A DNA stretch of 64,000 bases. Origin: Streptomyces sp. IMTB 2501. GTDB lineage: Bacteria > Actinomycetota > Actinomycetes > Streptomycetales > Streptomycetaceae. Under the pieces are notes generated by a model, which made no database searches, was not told where the DNA came from, and worked only from the letters and a program-made list of their open reading frames with translations. Positions 24,056 through 32,241 of this stretch are shown here, one piece after another (positions within the stretch are counted from its first letter, which is position 1; the number at the start of each line of letters is the position of its first letter). The DNA lies in assembly GCF_001953885.1 (NCBI RefSeq), contig NZ_MQUS01000009.1:124277-188276 (forward strand), written 5' to 3'. The translations under genes and the position numbers were made by a program.

Positions 24056-25675
24056 ATGATCGATAGCACGACCGCCGAACCGCTCGGCCCGGACGATCCG
24101 CAGGAGATCGGCAGCTTCAACATCATCGGCGTGCTCGGCACCGGCGGCATGGGCGAGGTCTACCTAGGGGCGTCGGACAAGGGCTACGCCGCCGTCAAGC
24201 GCGTCCGGCCGCGGCTGGTCTCCAGCGAGCGCTTCGAACGCGAGGTCGGCATCCTCTACCGTGTGCCGGTCGGAGTCGGGCCGCGGGTGCTGGCCAGCGA
24301 CGGCACCGCGGAACGCCCCTGGTTCGCCACCGAGTACATCCCCGGACTCACCGTGGACGAGGCGGTCCGGCTGCGCGGCCCGCTGCCCACCGAGGCGCTG
24401 TGGCTGCTGCTGGCCGAGGCAGCCGCTCAACTGCGGGCCGTGCACGCGCTCGAGATCGTGCACCGCGATGTGAAGCCCGGCAACGTGATGCTGGTGCGCG
24501 ACGGCGTGAAGCTGATCGACTTCGGCATCGCGCGCGCCGCAGACCAGGCGAGGCTCACCAGGAGCGGTGGCAGCTTCGGAACGCAGGGATTCTCGGCACC
24601 GGAACAGCAGGCCGGCGACGAAGACGTGCACGCGCCCGCGGACGTCTACGCACTCGGTGCGCTCCTGCTCTACGCGGCCTCGGGCCGCACACCCGGTGTC
24701 GTCCCTGACGTCGAGCCGCTGCGTGCCGTGGATGCCGGCCTCGCCGCCGTCATCGAGTCCTGTCTGGCCACCGCCCCCGAAGCCCGCCCCACCGCCGGCG
24801 AGATGGTAGAGGCGGCCCGCGCGCACCTGGCCGTCCCGCCCCCGACATGGCCCTCTGAGGTCATGTCACGCATCGCCTCGCGACGTGCCTTCGCCGCGAC
24901 GCCGGTCGGCAAACTGGAGACCGTCCCACCGCCGGACCTGGACGCGGATCCGAAGCCGGAGACCGTACCCACGTCCCCCGCATTACCTCGCCGCCCGCGC
25001 AAACGTCTGGTCCTGCTCCCGGCCGCCGCAGTGATCGCCGTCGGCGCCGTCGCAGCGTTCCTGCTCGTCCCGTCCGCATCCCCGCAGCACCGCGCCTCGC
25101 AGTCGTCCGACAGCGCGTCGGTCCCCACCAGGCCTGTGGCCGGGACGACGCAGGCGCCCTCCGCGAGCCCAAGCCGTTCGGCCTCGTCCACCGCCAAGTC
25201 CGCTCCCTCGCCCTCGGTCCGCACGGACACGACCGTCCCGCCGCGCGCGTCCAGCCCGAGTTCGGCCTCGGGCACCGTCGCGACCGCCGCGTCCTCAGCA
25301 GCTGCCGTCAGGCCCACCTCATCGTCGATCAGCGGCATCAACGGCAGCGACGACTCGACTCAGGTCAAGGGCTCCGAGGCGGACACCGACTGGTTCGGCA
25401 ACGACGCCGCCTGCTCCGCCTGGCTGGACGACAACGGCTCCGGCGAACTCGCGGGCGTGCTCAACACCTCCCTGAACCAAACCTGCGACGCCACGCTGTA
25501 CCGCAGCGACGGCATCGCGTACACCTTCCATGCCTCCTGGGGCGCCGCGAAGACGAGCTTCCTCTCAGACGTCGGCGACACGATGTGGATCTGCGTCTGG
25601 AACGCGAGCAACCGATCCGACGAGCAGTGTTCCGCCCGCTTCGCCATGAACGGCCACACCCCGGTCAAGCAGTGA
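24056..25675 (+). CDS. Membrane Ser/Thr protein kinase (PknB-type layout)
   Basis: The 539-aa protein is a complete Hanks-type kinase: glycine loop LGTGGMGEVY (28-36), Lys48 in AAVKRV, HRDVKPGN (136-143), DFG (155-157) and an APE-like SAPEQ. After a Pro-rich linker there is one membrane helix (about 314-337) preceded by RRPRKR, then a Ser/Thr/Ala-rich stalk and a ~100-aa extracytoplasmic domain with three or four cysteines (CSAWLDDNG, CDATLYRSDG, CVWNASNRSDEQC). It can link an outside signal to FHA binding. A TTA leucine codon at 24983-24985, just before the membrane helix, should make translation depend on the bldA tRNA. Confidence 0.92.
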   Translation: MIDSTTAEPLGPDDPQEIGSFNIIGVLGTGGMGEVYLGASDKGYAAVKRVRPRLVSSERFEREVGILYRVPVGVGPRVLASDGTAERPWFATEYIPGLTVDEAVRLRGPLPTEALWLLLAEAAAQLRAVHALEIVHRDVKPGNVMLVRDGVKLIDFGIARAADQARLTRSGGSFGTQGFSAPEQQAGDEDVHAPADVYALGALLLYAASGRTPGVVPDVEPLRAVDAGLAAVIESCLATAPEARPTAGEMVEAARAHLAVPPPTWPSEVMSRIASRRAFAATPVGKLETVPPPDLDADPKPETVPTSPALPRRPRKRLVLLPAAAVIAVGAVAAFLLVPSASPQHRASQSSDSASVPTRPVAGTTQAPSASPSRSASSTAKSAPSPSVRTDTTVPPRASSPSSASGTVATAASSAAAVRPTSSSISGINGSDDSTQVKGSEADTDWFGNDAACSAWLDDNGSGELAGVLNTSLNQTCDATLYRSDGIAYTFHASWGAAKTSFLSDVGDTMWICVWNASNRSDEQCSARFAMNGHTPVKQ

Positions 25676-25857
25676 AGCAAACGGCACAACCGCCGCGGGA
25701 ACGCCAGCGTTTGTTCGTGGAACGCGGCCGCCCTGCTCCCGCGCCTGGTGCCACCGCTGTACAGACCGCACGCGTCGCCCCGCGGTCAGCCCGCCCCCTT
25801 GCGGATACCTCATGTGCCCGGCCTACTGCGCCAACCACAACTTGTCGACCCATGACA

Positions 25858-26200
25858 TCACGCCAGAACGGCGCCGACGGGTGGGTGAGCCGCCTCGGCG
25901 GTCGCACGGTAGGTGATCAGGAATCCGCGTGTATCGGCCGGCTGGAAGGACAAGGTCTCCGCCTCCTCCGCGGTCACCGTTCCTGTGACGGTGCTGGTGA
26001 TGGATGACGCTGAAGCTGTATCCGGGGTCCGGCGGGCGGCCGTCGGGCCCGGCGTTCGTGGTGCCGGTGCAGGCGGTGGCACCCGGCGGCGACGCGGCGG
26101 TGTGTTCCACTGGTCCACCGTGGTGGCCCGGTCGCTGGGAGGGCTCGATTCCCCTGCGGTCGTCGCCCTCGCCCTGGACAACCGCGCTGTCGACGACCTG
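25858..26200 (-). pseudogene. Possible degraded gene for an exported protein
   Basis: No intact gene fills 25676-26210. On the minus strand two frames look coding by their G/C-rich third positions: first TGTTNAGPDGRPPDPGYSFS, then after an apparent frameshift ITSTVTGTVTAEEAETLSFQ and PADTRGFLITYRATAEAA ending in TGA at 25858. Together they resemble the C-terminus of a secreted beta-rich protein. I cannot name the family, and the boundaries are approximate. Confidence 0.3.
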
Positions 26201-26210
26201 CGGCAGCCCC

Positions 26211-27965
26211 TCACTGCCTGACCGTGAAGTACTGCCATGCGCCCCAAGTGCTGAGGTTTCCGGTGTCCTTGCCGCTGTGGACGTACTCGGCACGCATCCG
26301 GAACCTGCTGTTGACCGCCTTGGTCAGGCTCAGCGTCGCGGAGCCGGTGCTCGTCGTGCTGAGCGTGCGGCATGAGGAGATGCTCTGTGCGTGCCAGGCG
26401 CCGCCGTAGTACCGCTGGGCCTGGAATCGCACGCACTGGCCGACCTTGTCGGGCGTGACCGTGGCGTTCAACTTGGCCGTGGCGGTGTGGTGGTAGACCC
26501 GGTAGAGGGTGCTGCCGTAGTGAGTGCTTCCGTAGTAGCCGCTCAGCGACTCGGACACCTTGGCGTGGGCCGACACGGTGCGGACGGCGGTAGCCGCGGC
26601 GTAGCGGTAGTCACCGGCGAAAGACGCGGTGAAGATCGTGCTGCCGGTGACCCTGTAGGTCGCGGTCAGGTTGCCGTGGCTGTCCACCGTGCCCGCCCTG
26701 ACCAGCGTCTTCTTACCGTGGTAAGGCTCGGCGTAGATCGAGAGTGTGCGCCCGTTGTAGGTCCTGCCGAGGTGGGCCGTGACCTTTGCGGTCGCGCCGT
26801 AGGCGTATGACGACGCGTTGGTGCTGATGGACAGGGCGGTCGCGCTGCGGGAGACCTGGACCGTTGCGGAGGCTTTGGTCGCCTGGTGGGCGGAGTCACC
26901 GGCGTAGGTCACGGTGTAGGTGTTGGCTCCCCCGACCTGCGGGACGTCGGCTATGTGGAATGTGCCGTCGGCGGACAGGGGCGCATCCGGCAGCGCTACG
27001 CCGGCGGGATGGGCAAGGTCGCTCCTGACCACCTTGACGGCCTCACCGGAGGGGTAGGGAGCCGCCGACATCTGACCGGGCACGGTCAGCCGGGACGCGC
27101 GGCCGCTCTTCGCCGGGGCGGTGAGGTTGATGGTGGTCGGGGCCGGCGTCGGGAGCTGCCATGGCACGTAGAACGTGTATCCAGTCGGCTGCGTCTGGTT
27201 CCCGGCCGCGTCGACTCCGACGACGTAGAGGGTGTGGGTCCCCCAGGTCAGGGAGGCTGTCAGGGTTCCCTTGCCCTGGGCGTCGGCCGGGGCCCGGGCG
27301 GCGCCGATGCCGGGCTCCTGGTCGAAGGCGTACTCGAAGTGGTCCAAACCGCTGGCCCAGCAGTCCGGAGCCCCCGCTTCCGTGCATCCGCCGGGCAGGG
27401 GGTCACGGGAACTGAAGCTGAACGTGGTGGGCTGCCCGGCTGCCTTCGTGGGCGTTCCCGGGCTTCCTGCCGGCGGGAAGTCCGGGTTCGTGACGACCGG
27501 GGCGAGGGGCGCGCTCCCGTCAACCCGGAAGTAGCAGGGCGCGGTCGGGTTCGAGTACGCCGTCCCGTCGTACGTCGACGCGTGCCAGCCGTAGGTGTGC
27601 CCATCCGTCAGGGGCAGCGGGACATACACGGATTCGTAGGGAACCGGCACCCCGGAGACGGACCCGTCGGCCGCCTGCGAGCCGTCCACGTCCCACGCAT
27701 GAACGACCCCCTGGTACGTCACCCCGTCCACCGTGGGCCGCGGTACGCCGATGGAGACGGTCATCCCCGTGGGAGGCGGATTGGTCACGGTCCGCCAGGT
27801 CGGGGTGCTGTCGCTGCCGCAGGCCGGACTGGCCGGCAATGCGGGCGTCGGCAGTGCCGGGTTGACGGGGGTCTCGTCGGCGGCCGCTGCCGCCGGAAGC
27901 GCTGCCACGATCGTGCCGGCCAGCAGAAGAGCGAGCCAGCCGCGCTGATGCACGGTTCGATTCAC
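26211..27965 (-). CDS. Secreted Ig-like repeat protein
   Basis: The 584-aa protein has a Sec signal peptide (MNRTVHQRGWLALLLAGTIV, then AALPAAAAADE). The mature part starts with a Trp/Pro-rich domain typical of extracellular actinobacterial proteins (DGHTYGWHASTYDGTAYSNP), then a segment with WGTHTLYVVGVDAAGNQTQP, and at least two bacterial Ig-like/fibronectin-like modules (YTVTYAGDSAHQATKASATV; IFTASFAGDYRYAAATAV). No catalytic motif was seen. The GTG at 27965 follows GGAAG. The role may be adhesion or surface structure; I cannot be more specific. Confidence 0.8.
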   Translation of the reverse strand: MNRTVHQRGWLALLLAGTIVAALPAAAAADETPVNPALPTPALPASPACGSDSTPTWRTVTNPPPTGMTVSIGVPRPTVDGVTYQGVVHAWDVDGSQAADGSVSGVPVPYESVYVPLPLTDGHTYGWHASTYDGTAYSNPTAPCYFRVDGSAPLAPVVTNPDFPPAGSPGTPTKAAGQPTTFSFSSRDPLPGGCTEAGAPDCWASGLDHFEYAFDQEPGIGAARAPADAQGKGTLTASLTWGTHTLYVVGVDAAGNQTQPTGYTFYVPWQLPTPAPTTINLTAPAKSGRASRLTVPGQMSAAPYPSGEAVKVVRSDLAHPAGVALPDAPLSADGTFHIADVPQVGGANTYTVTYAGDSAHQATKASATVQVSRSATALSISTNASSYAYGATAKVTAHLGRTYNGRTLSIYAEPYHGKKTLVRAGTVDSHGNLTATYRVTGSTIFTASFAGDYRYAAATAVRTVSAHAKVSESLSGYYGSTHYGSTLYRVYHHTATAKLNATVTPDKVGQCVRFQAQRYYGGAWHAQSISSCRTLSTTSTGSATLSLTKAVNSRFRMRAEYVHSGKDTGNLSTWGAWQYFTVRQ

Positions 27966-28176
27966 AGGTGTCTTCCTTCTGGGCCGTGCCCGTACGTCGG
28001 TGTCAAGTCCCTGTGCTCGTGCGGGGCAGCGCTCGGGGACCTGATCGCGCGTACGACGATTGCCAGGACGGCATGCGTCTCCCCACGCACGTGGCCGTCC
28101 GCCCCCTCGCTGCGGTACGGGACCGCAGAGCATACCGGACGCTAGCACCACCTCGGACGACTTCAGCGGCCCTTGA

Positions 28177-28428
28177 TCAACTGTTTACCGCGTGCGGCAG
28201 CCGACTGCCGGGGTCCAGGGGGATCACATACGGTGAGGGTGCTTCCTCGACCCCAGGTGCGGCCAGTACGGCCCGCCGATTCCCGCGGGCAGCCATCGGC
28301 ACGACGCGAAGACGGTGACCCCCGTTGTGGTCGTCCTTGCCCGGGGTCACCGCGCGGATGCCGACCACGGCGTCCGCGGCACCGGCTACGGCGCTGAGCC
28401 GGTCTCCCGTGTGGAGATCGGAGGCCAC
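28177..28428 (-). pseudogene. Orphan coding fragment, 5' end missing
   Basis: The minus strand carries 83 codons with strongly G/C-biased third positions, reading VASDLHTGDRLSAVAGAADA and ending LDPGSRLPHAVNS. The bias fades upstream of a GTG at 28428, which has no ribosome site, so this looks like the 3' end of a larger gene. The DLHTGDRL turn is vaguely like SAF or HINT-type domains, but I would not assign either. The surrounding 27966-28709 has no other coding signal that I trust. Confidence 0.35.
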
Positions 28429-28709
28429 GACACATGACGCCGCCCATAACCCGCGACCGACCGGAAAGTGACCATGCATTACGTCACAGCTACGTCGCCG
28501 CTCCATCCATGTCTTTGATGCCCCCGGAAACAGGGCAGGGGCGCTGTCCGCCGTCGGACACAGGAACGTGTCGCGAATGGCTGGTACGGAAGGAGCCGCT
28601 GCCTCGGCCTTGGCAGGAGCTCTGCTACTCCGCCGTTCGCGTAGCCCGGCCGGCGCATCACGGGCGTAGCCATCCGCTCAAGGGATCACCTCACCACCCG
28701 CTCGGACCT

Positions 28710-28982
28710 TCACGGCCCTGGCGAATCCACCGACTCCGGCGGAGTTGGCCCCGGTGGATCCTCTGCTGGTGGCGCCCGCCCTGACATGTCCGGCGCCGGA
28801 CTCCACGACGTGTCCGGCGGCGCAAATGGCCCTGCGTGGTTGTGCATCAGCAGCAGCATCACAGCGAAGCCGATGGCCACCACGATCAAGGCGAAGCCTA
28901 CGGGGTTCCGCGGGTTGTACTCGTAGCGGTTCGTCCCCCACTCGCACCGCTTGAAGACGGGCTCATTGTCGTCGAAGCGCAC
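28710..28982 (-). CDS. Small membrane protein
   Basis: This 90-aa protein has a charged N-terminus (MRFDDNEPVFKRCEWGTNRY), then YNPRNPVGFALIVVAIGFAV within a single transmembrane helix (about residues 26-46) and a Pro-rich tail. The N-terminal pattern with WGTNRYEYNPRNPVG recurs in small Streptomyces membrane proteins, from memory. It is expected to sit in the cytoplasmic membrane. The function is unknown. Confidence 0.65.
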   Translation of the reverse strand: MRFDDNEPVFKRCEWGTNRYEYNPRNPVGFALIVVAIGFAVMLLLMHNHAGPFAPPDTSWSPAPDMSGRAPPAEDPPGPTPPESVDSPGP

Positions 28983-29092
28983 GGCTACGACCGTATTGCG
29001 AGCGCTCGAAGCACCCGAACCATCAGCGCTGTCCGAGGGACTTCCGAGGGACTTTCCGACGCCTGACGCGGCAAATCACCGAAAGATCAGAA

Positions 29093-29120
29093 AGGGCCTC
29101 CGACGCAGGTCGGAGGCCCT
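29093..29120 (-). terminator. Rho-independent-like terminator of rnpB
   Basis: The stem of 12 bp (AGGGCCTCCGAC and its complement) has a 4-nt loop. Read on the minus strand it is followed by TTTCTGATCTTT. It lies 25 nt after the 3' end of the RNase P RNA. Confidence 0.85.
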
Positions 29121-29144
29121 CTCCCAGGCAAAGCCGCAGGTGGC

Positions 29145-29556
29145 GGCAGACGAGTCGGGCTGTACGCCGGGTTCTGTTCCGAGGGTCCTCGCGGAGTCCT
29201 CGGCGACGGCCATCCATCTAGGACCGGTGTTGCCACCGGCCTCGTGCGGTCTACCCGCGGACTCGGGCGGGCAGCCCTCGTGCGTCCGCGCAGGGCGCTT
29301 TTCACGGCGCCCCTTTTGACCTTGCTCCGGGTGGGGTTTACCTAGCTGCCCAGGTCACCCTGGGCACTGGTGGTCTCTTACACCACCGTTTCACCCTTAC
29401 CAGGGGCCGAAGCCCCGGGCGGTTTGCTTTCTGTGGCACTGTCCCGCGGGTCACCCCGGGTGGCCGTTAGCCACCACCCTGCCCTGTGGAGCCCGGACGT
29501 TCCTCGGGAAGCCCCCTAGGGGGACTCCACGCGGCCGTCCGCCCGGCTCGTCTGCC
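29145..29556 (-). ncRNA. rnpB: RNase P RNA (class A)
   Basis: The minus strand carries the conserved RNase P RNA core. Near the 5' end is GAGGAACGTCCGGGCTCC (P4 strand and joining region), then ACAGTGCCACAGAAAGC, GGTAAGGGTGAAACGGTGG, TAAGAGACCACC and, near the 3' end, ACAGAACCCGGCGTACAG. The 5' GGCAGACGAG pairs with the 3' CTCGTCTGCC to close helix P1, which I used to set the ends; they may be off by a few bases. With protein RnpA it matures tRNA 5' ends. The last codons of the upstream transporter gene overlap its 5' end by ~41 nt, so its promoter must lie inside that gene. Confidence 0.95.
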
Positions 29557-30448
29557 GTGTCGACCATGGTACCGGGCGCCTGGAGCGGCGAGGACCGGCG
29601 GCCGCCGTCGCCAGGACCGAGCCCGCCAGGATCAGGGCGAATGCCGCCAGGACCGTGGGAGTCAGCCGCTCGTTCAGGAAGAGCGCGCCCGCCGCCACCG
29701 CCACCGCCGGGTTGACGTACGTGATCACCGTCGCCCGTGTCGGACCCGCCTCCTTGATCAGCTCCAGGAACGCCACGAAGGCCACCGCCGTGCAGAGCAC
29801 GCCCAGGCCGGTCAGGGCCGCCAAGGCGGAGGGCGAGGGGAGGGAGGAGGGGTGGGCCAGAGCGGCCAGCGGAGCGTAGACCAGCGCCGCCAGGGTCAGG
29901 CACGCCGCCGTCAGGTGCAGGGACGGGACATCCTTGAGGCGGCGGGCGGCGATGACCGGGGCCGTCGCATAGCCCAGCACCGTCACGAACACCTCGGCCA
30001 GGGAGCGGGCGTCACCGCCGGTCAGGTGGGGGAGGGTCAGGACCGTCACACCACCCAGGCCGAGCGCGAGGCCGGTCAGACGGCGGGCTCCGAGGTGTTC
30101 CGTGTCGCCGAGGAGGCGGGCGACGATCACTCCCACGATCGGTACGCCCGCGATCAGCAGACCCGCCGTCGAGCTGGACAGGTGTCGTTCGGCGTCGGTC
30201 AGCGTCATCCAGGGGATCAGGATCTCCAGGCATGCGAAGGCCAGCATGGGGCGCCAGTGGGTGCGTATCGTCCGGGGCAGTCCGCCCTGGCGCAGAGCGA
30301 AGGGGAGCAGCAGGATCGCGCCCAGCGCGCAGCGTGTGAACACGACCACCGGCGGGGACACCTCGTCCACCGCCACTTTGATCATCAGATAGGGGACGCC
30401 CCAGATCACTCCCATGAGGGAGAACAGGAACCAGCCGCGTGCAGTCAT
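29516..30448 (-). CDS. EamA/DMT-family transporter
   Basis: The protein (310 aa from the ATG at 30448) has ten hydrophobic helices as two EamA repeats, e.g. GVIWGVPYLMIKVAVDEV at the start and the second-repeat VITYVNPAVAVAAGALFLNE typical of the family. It should export or exchange a small metabolite. A TTG 18 nt upstream is an alternative start. The C-terminal ~13 codons (RQTSRADGRVESP) are read from RNase P RNA sequence. It is 22 nt downstream of the AraC-type regulator and in the same direction, so it is probably the regulator's target or operon partner. Confidence 0.88.
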   Translation of the reverse strand: MTARGWFLFSLMGVIWGVPYLMIKVAVDEVSPPVVVFTRCALGAILLLPFALRQGGLPRTIRTHWRPMLAFACLEILIPWMTLTDAERHLSSSTAGLLIAGVPIVGVIVARLLGDTEHLGARRLTGLALGLGGVTVLTLPHLTGGDARSLAEVFVTVLGYATAPVIAARRLKDVPSLHLTAACLTLAALVYAPLAALAHPSSLPSPSALAALTGLGVLCTAVAFVAFLELIKEAGPTRATVITYVNPAVAVAAGALFLNERLTPTVLAAFALILAGSVLATAAAGPRRSRRPVPWSTRQTSRADGRVESP

Positions 30449-30470
30449 GCGGTGAGTTTCGGCCAAGACC

Positions 30471-31292
30471 TCACCGGGAGTCTTGAACGCTGTTGCGGTA
30501 CGCCGCCGGCGTCACGCCCAGCACCCGGCGGAACCAGCGGGTCAGGTGCGCCTGGTCGGCGAAGCCCACCAGCGTCGCCACCTCCGCCGGGCGCAGGCCC
30601 GCCTCCAGCAGTCCCCGCGCCCTGCTCACCCGGTACTGGGCGAGCCAGGCGTACGGGGGTATGCCCATGGTCGTACGGAAGGCCCGTAGGAGCTGGTAGC
30701 GGGACAGGCCCAGGTCGGCGGCGAGGCCGGCCAGCGGGGGCGGTGCCGTGAGGTCGTCGGCCAGGCGGTCGCGGACCAGCCGGGCGATCGCGCCGGCGCC
30801 GGGGATCACGTCGGACCCGGGGCGGGCCGTGGAGTGGCGGCGGGCCAGGGCCGTCAGCAGCCAGGGGAGGCGGGATTCGGCTTCGAGGGGGTCGGGGCAG
30901 GCGCTGAGTTCCGTGTGGGTGAGACGCAGGGCGGCGGCCAGCTCGGGGTCGTCGAGGAGGGGCTCACGGAAGTGCGGCAGGCCGCCGAGGGTGCCGTCGG
31001 CCAGCAGCGACGGCTCGGCGTACAGGGCGCGGTAGGCGTAGCCGTCGGTGGCGTTGCCGGGGCCGCCGGTGTGCATCTCGCCGGGGTCGAGGACGACGAT
31101 GGTGCCGGGGCCGGTGCGGATGTGGCCGCCCCGGTAGTCGATGACCTCGCTGCCGCCGACGCAGACGCCGATCGTGTACTCGTCGTGGGCGTGCGGGGCG
31201 TAGGTGTGCCGGCGGAAGTTCGCCGTCAGGAGGTCCAGCGGGGGGCCTTCGTGGCCCAGCCGGGCGCGCGTCCACAGCGCCTTTTCCGCCAT
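30471..31292 (-). CDS. AraC-family transcriptional regulator
   Basis: The 273-aa protein has an N-terminal cupin-like sensor (HAHDEYTIGVCVGG, PGTIVVLDPGEMHTG) and a C-terminal pair of HTH motifs: LAADLGLSRYQLLRAFR and EVATLVGFADQAHLTRWFRR, ending in the family signature GVTPAAYRNS. I chose the ATG at 31292 (MAEKALW) because the conserved region begins there; an upstream in-frame start would run into the 12-nt repeats. The transporter gene directly follows. Confidence 0.92.
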   Translation of the reverse strand: MAEKALWTRARLGHEGPPLDLLTANFRRHTYAPHAHDEYTIGVCVGGSEVIDYRGGHIRTGPGTIVVLDPGEMHTGGPGNATDGYAYRALYAEPSLLADGTLGGLPHFREPLLDDPELAAALRLTHTELSACPDPLEAESRLPWLLTALARRHSTARPGSDVIPGAGAIARLVRDRLADDLTAPPPLAGLAADLGLSRYQLLRAFRTTMGIPPYAWLAQYRVSRARGLLEAGLRPAEVATLVGFADQAHLTRWFRRVLGVTPAAYRNSVQDSR

Positions 31293-31368
31293 CCGCCCCC
31301 ACCCCTTCCGGTTCCCGCTGTGGATGCAACGTCTCCAGGCCCCGCTTCCATGCCGCTTCCAGGTCGGC

Positions 31369-31428
31369 GTCGCCGGGAAAGTCGCCGGAAAGGTCACCGG
31401 GGAAGTCGCCGGGGAAGTCGCCGTGGAT
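31369..31428. repeat. Five tandem 12-bp repeats upstream of the AraC-type gene
   Basis: Five imperfect units of the type GTCGCCGGGGAA lie 77-136 nt before the AraC-type start. They could be protein-binding sites or slipped sequence. On the minus strand they read as FPGD repeats in one frame, without a convincing gene. Confidence 0.75.
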
Positions 31429-31579
31429 CTTCAGGATGACCGTGCCGTGGGCGAAGCCCAGACCGCGCGGGCCGGATCGGCATCCCCGGCGCACCGGCGC
31501 ATCAGCGGCATCGCCGCCCGGTCGTCCGGGCCTTCGGGCCGCTCGGCGTGCCGGAGGGGCTGTCCGGTGGCGAGGAGCG

Positions 31580-32194
31580 TCAGCCGTCGAGGCCCGTTCG
31601 CTCCAGCGCCGCGAAGACCGCCTCCACGCGCAGCCGGTGCTCGTGCGCCACCTCGTCCACCGGGGTGCCCGCCATCAGCCGGCGTACGGAGGCGACGAAG
31701 ACCGTGCGACAGGCCGCTACGACCAGTGCCGCCAGGAGGTGCGGGTCCGGCGCGGCGGTCCCGGTGAGGGCCGCGGCCAGCGCGCGCTCCACCTCCTCGG
31801 CGCCCTCGCGGGCGCGGGCGCGCAGGGCCGGTGAGTCGACGACGACCCGCCAGAAGGGGGCGAAGGTGTCCCCCACTCCGCCCAACGGGTGCCGCTCGTC
31901 CAGCAGTTGAAGGGCGAGGCGGCGCACGGCGGCGAGCGGAGACTCGCCGGCGGCCCGGTCGCGCACCGCTGCGGCGAGCAGTTCGGCGGCCTGCGGGATG
32001 CGGTCGAGGAACAGATCCTCCTTGCGCGGGAAGTAGTTGAAGACCGTCATCGCGGAGACGTCTGCCTGCCGCGCGACCTCGGCGACCGTCACCGCGTCGA
32101 AGCCGCGCTCGATGAACAGGCCCGTCGCGATGTCCGAGATCCGCTGCCGCGTGGCCAGTCTCTTGCGCTCCCTCAGCGAAGGTTCCTCATTCAT
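31580..32194 (-). CDS. TetR/AcrR-family regulator, divergent from an FAD monooxygenase
   Basis: The 204-aa protein has an N-terminal HTH (RQRISDIATGLFIERGFDAV, then VAEVARQADVSAMTVFNYFP, about residues 17-56) and a helical ligand domain. I chose the ATG at 32194 (MNEEPSLRERK). It is divergent from the monooxygenase gene with 47 nt between starts, and an 18-bp AT-rich near-palindrome fills that gap. The arrangement is the classic repressor-target pair, with the monooxygenase substrate or product as likely inducer. Confidence 0.92.
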   Translation of the reverse strand: MNEEPSLRERKRLATRQRISDIATGLFIERGFDAVTVAEVARQADVSAMTVFNYFPRKEDLFLDRIPQAAELLAAAVRDRAAGESPLAAVRRLALQLLDERHPLGGVGDTFAPFWRVVVDSPALRARAREGAEEVERALAAALTGTAAPDPHLLAALVVAACRTVFVASVRRLMAGTPVDEVAHEHRLRVEAVFAALERTGLDG

Positions 32195-32208
32195 GGAAAA
32201 ACTATAGC

Positions 32209-32226
32209 CACTCAAAATTTTTAGTG
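32209..32226. promoter_or_regulatory. Putative TetR operator
   Basis: CACTCAAAATTTTTAGTG is an 18-bp palindrome with one mismatched pair, sitting between divergent tetR-like and monooxygenase starts. Its AT content stands out from the surrounding GC-rich DNA. An adjacent TGACTACAGTCA (32225-32236) is a second, shorter inverted repeat. Confidence 0.7.
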
Positions 32227-32241
32227 ACTACAGTCAGAGTT

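Noticed and set aside
14695..25675. Integrated plasmid or prophage
   Set aside because: No integrase, tRNA end, attachment repeats, replication or structural genes were seen at the borders.
29486..30751. 421-codon plus-strand frame across rnpB and the transporter
   Set aside because: Arg/Gln-rich shadow; it crosses structured RNA and a clear minus-strand gene.
31369..31428. Coding repeat (FPGD) of a longer AraC N-terminus
   Set aside because: The FPGD reading is out of frame with the AraC gene, and the conserved region starts at 31292.
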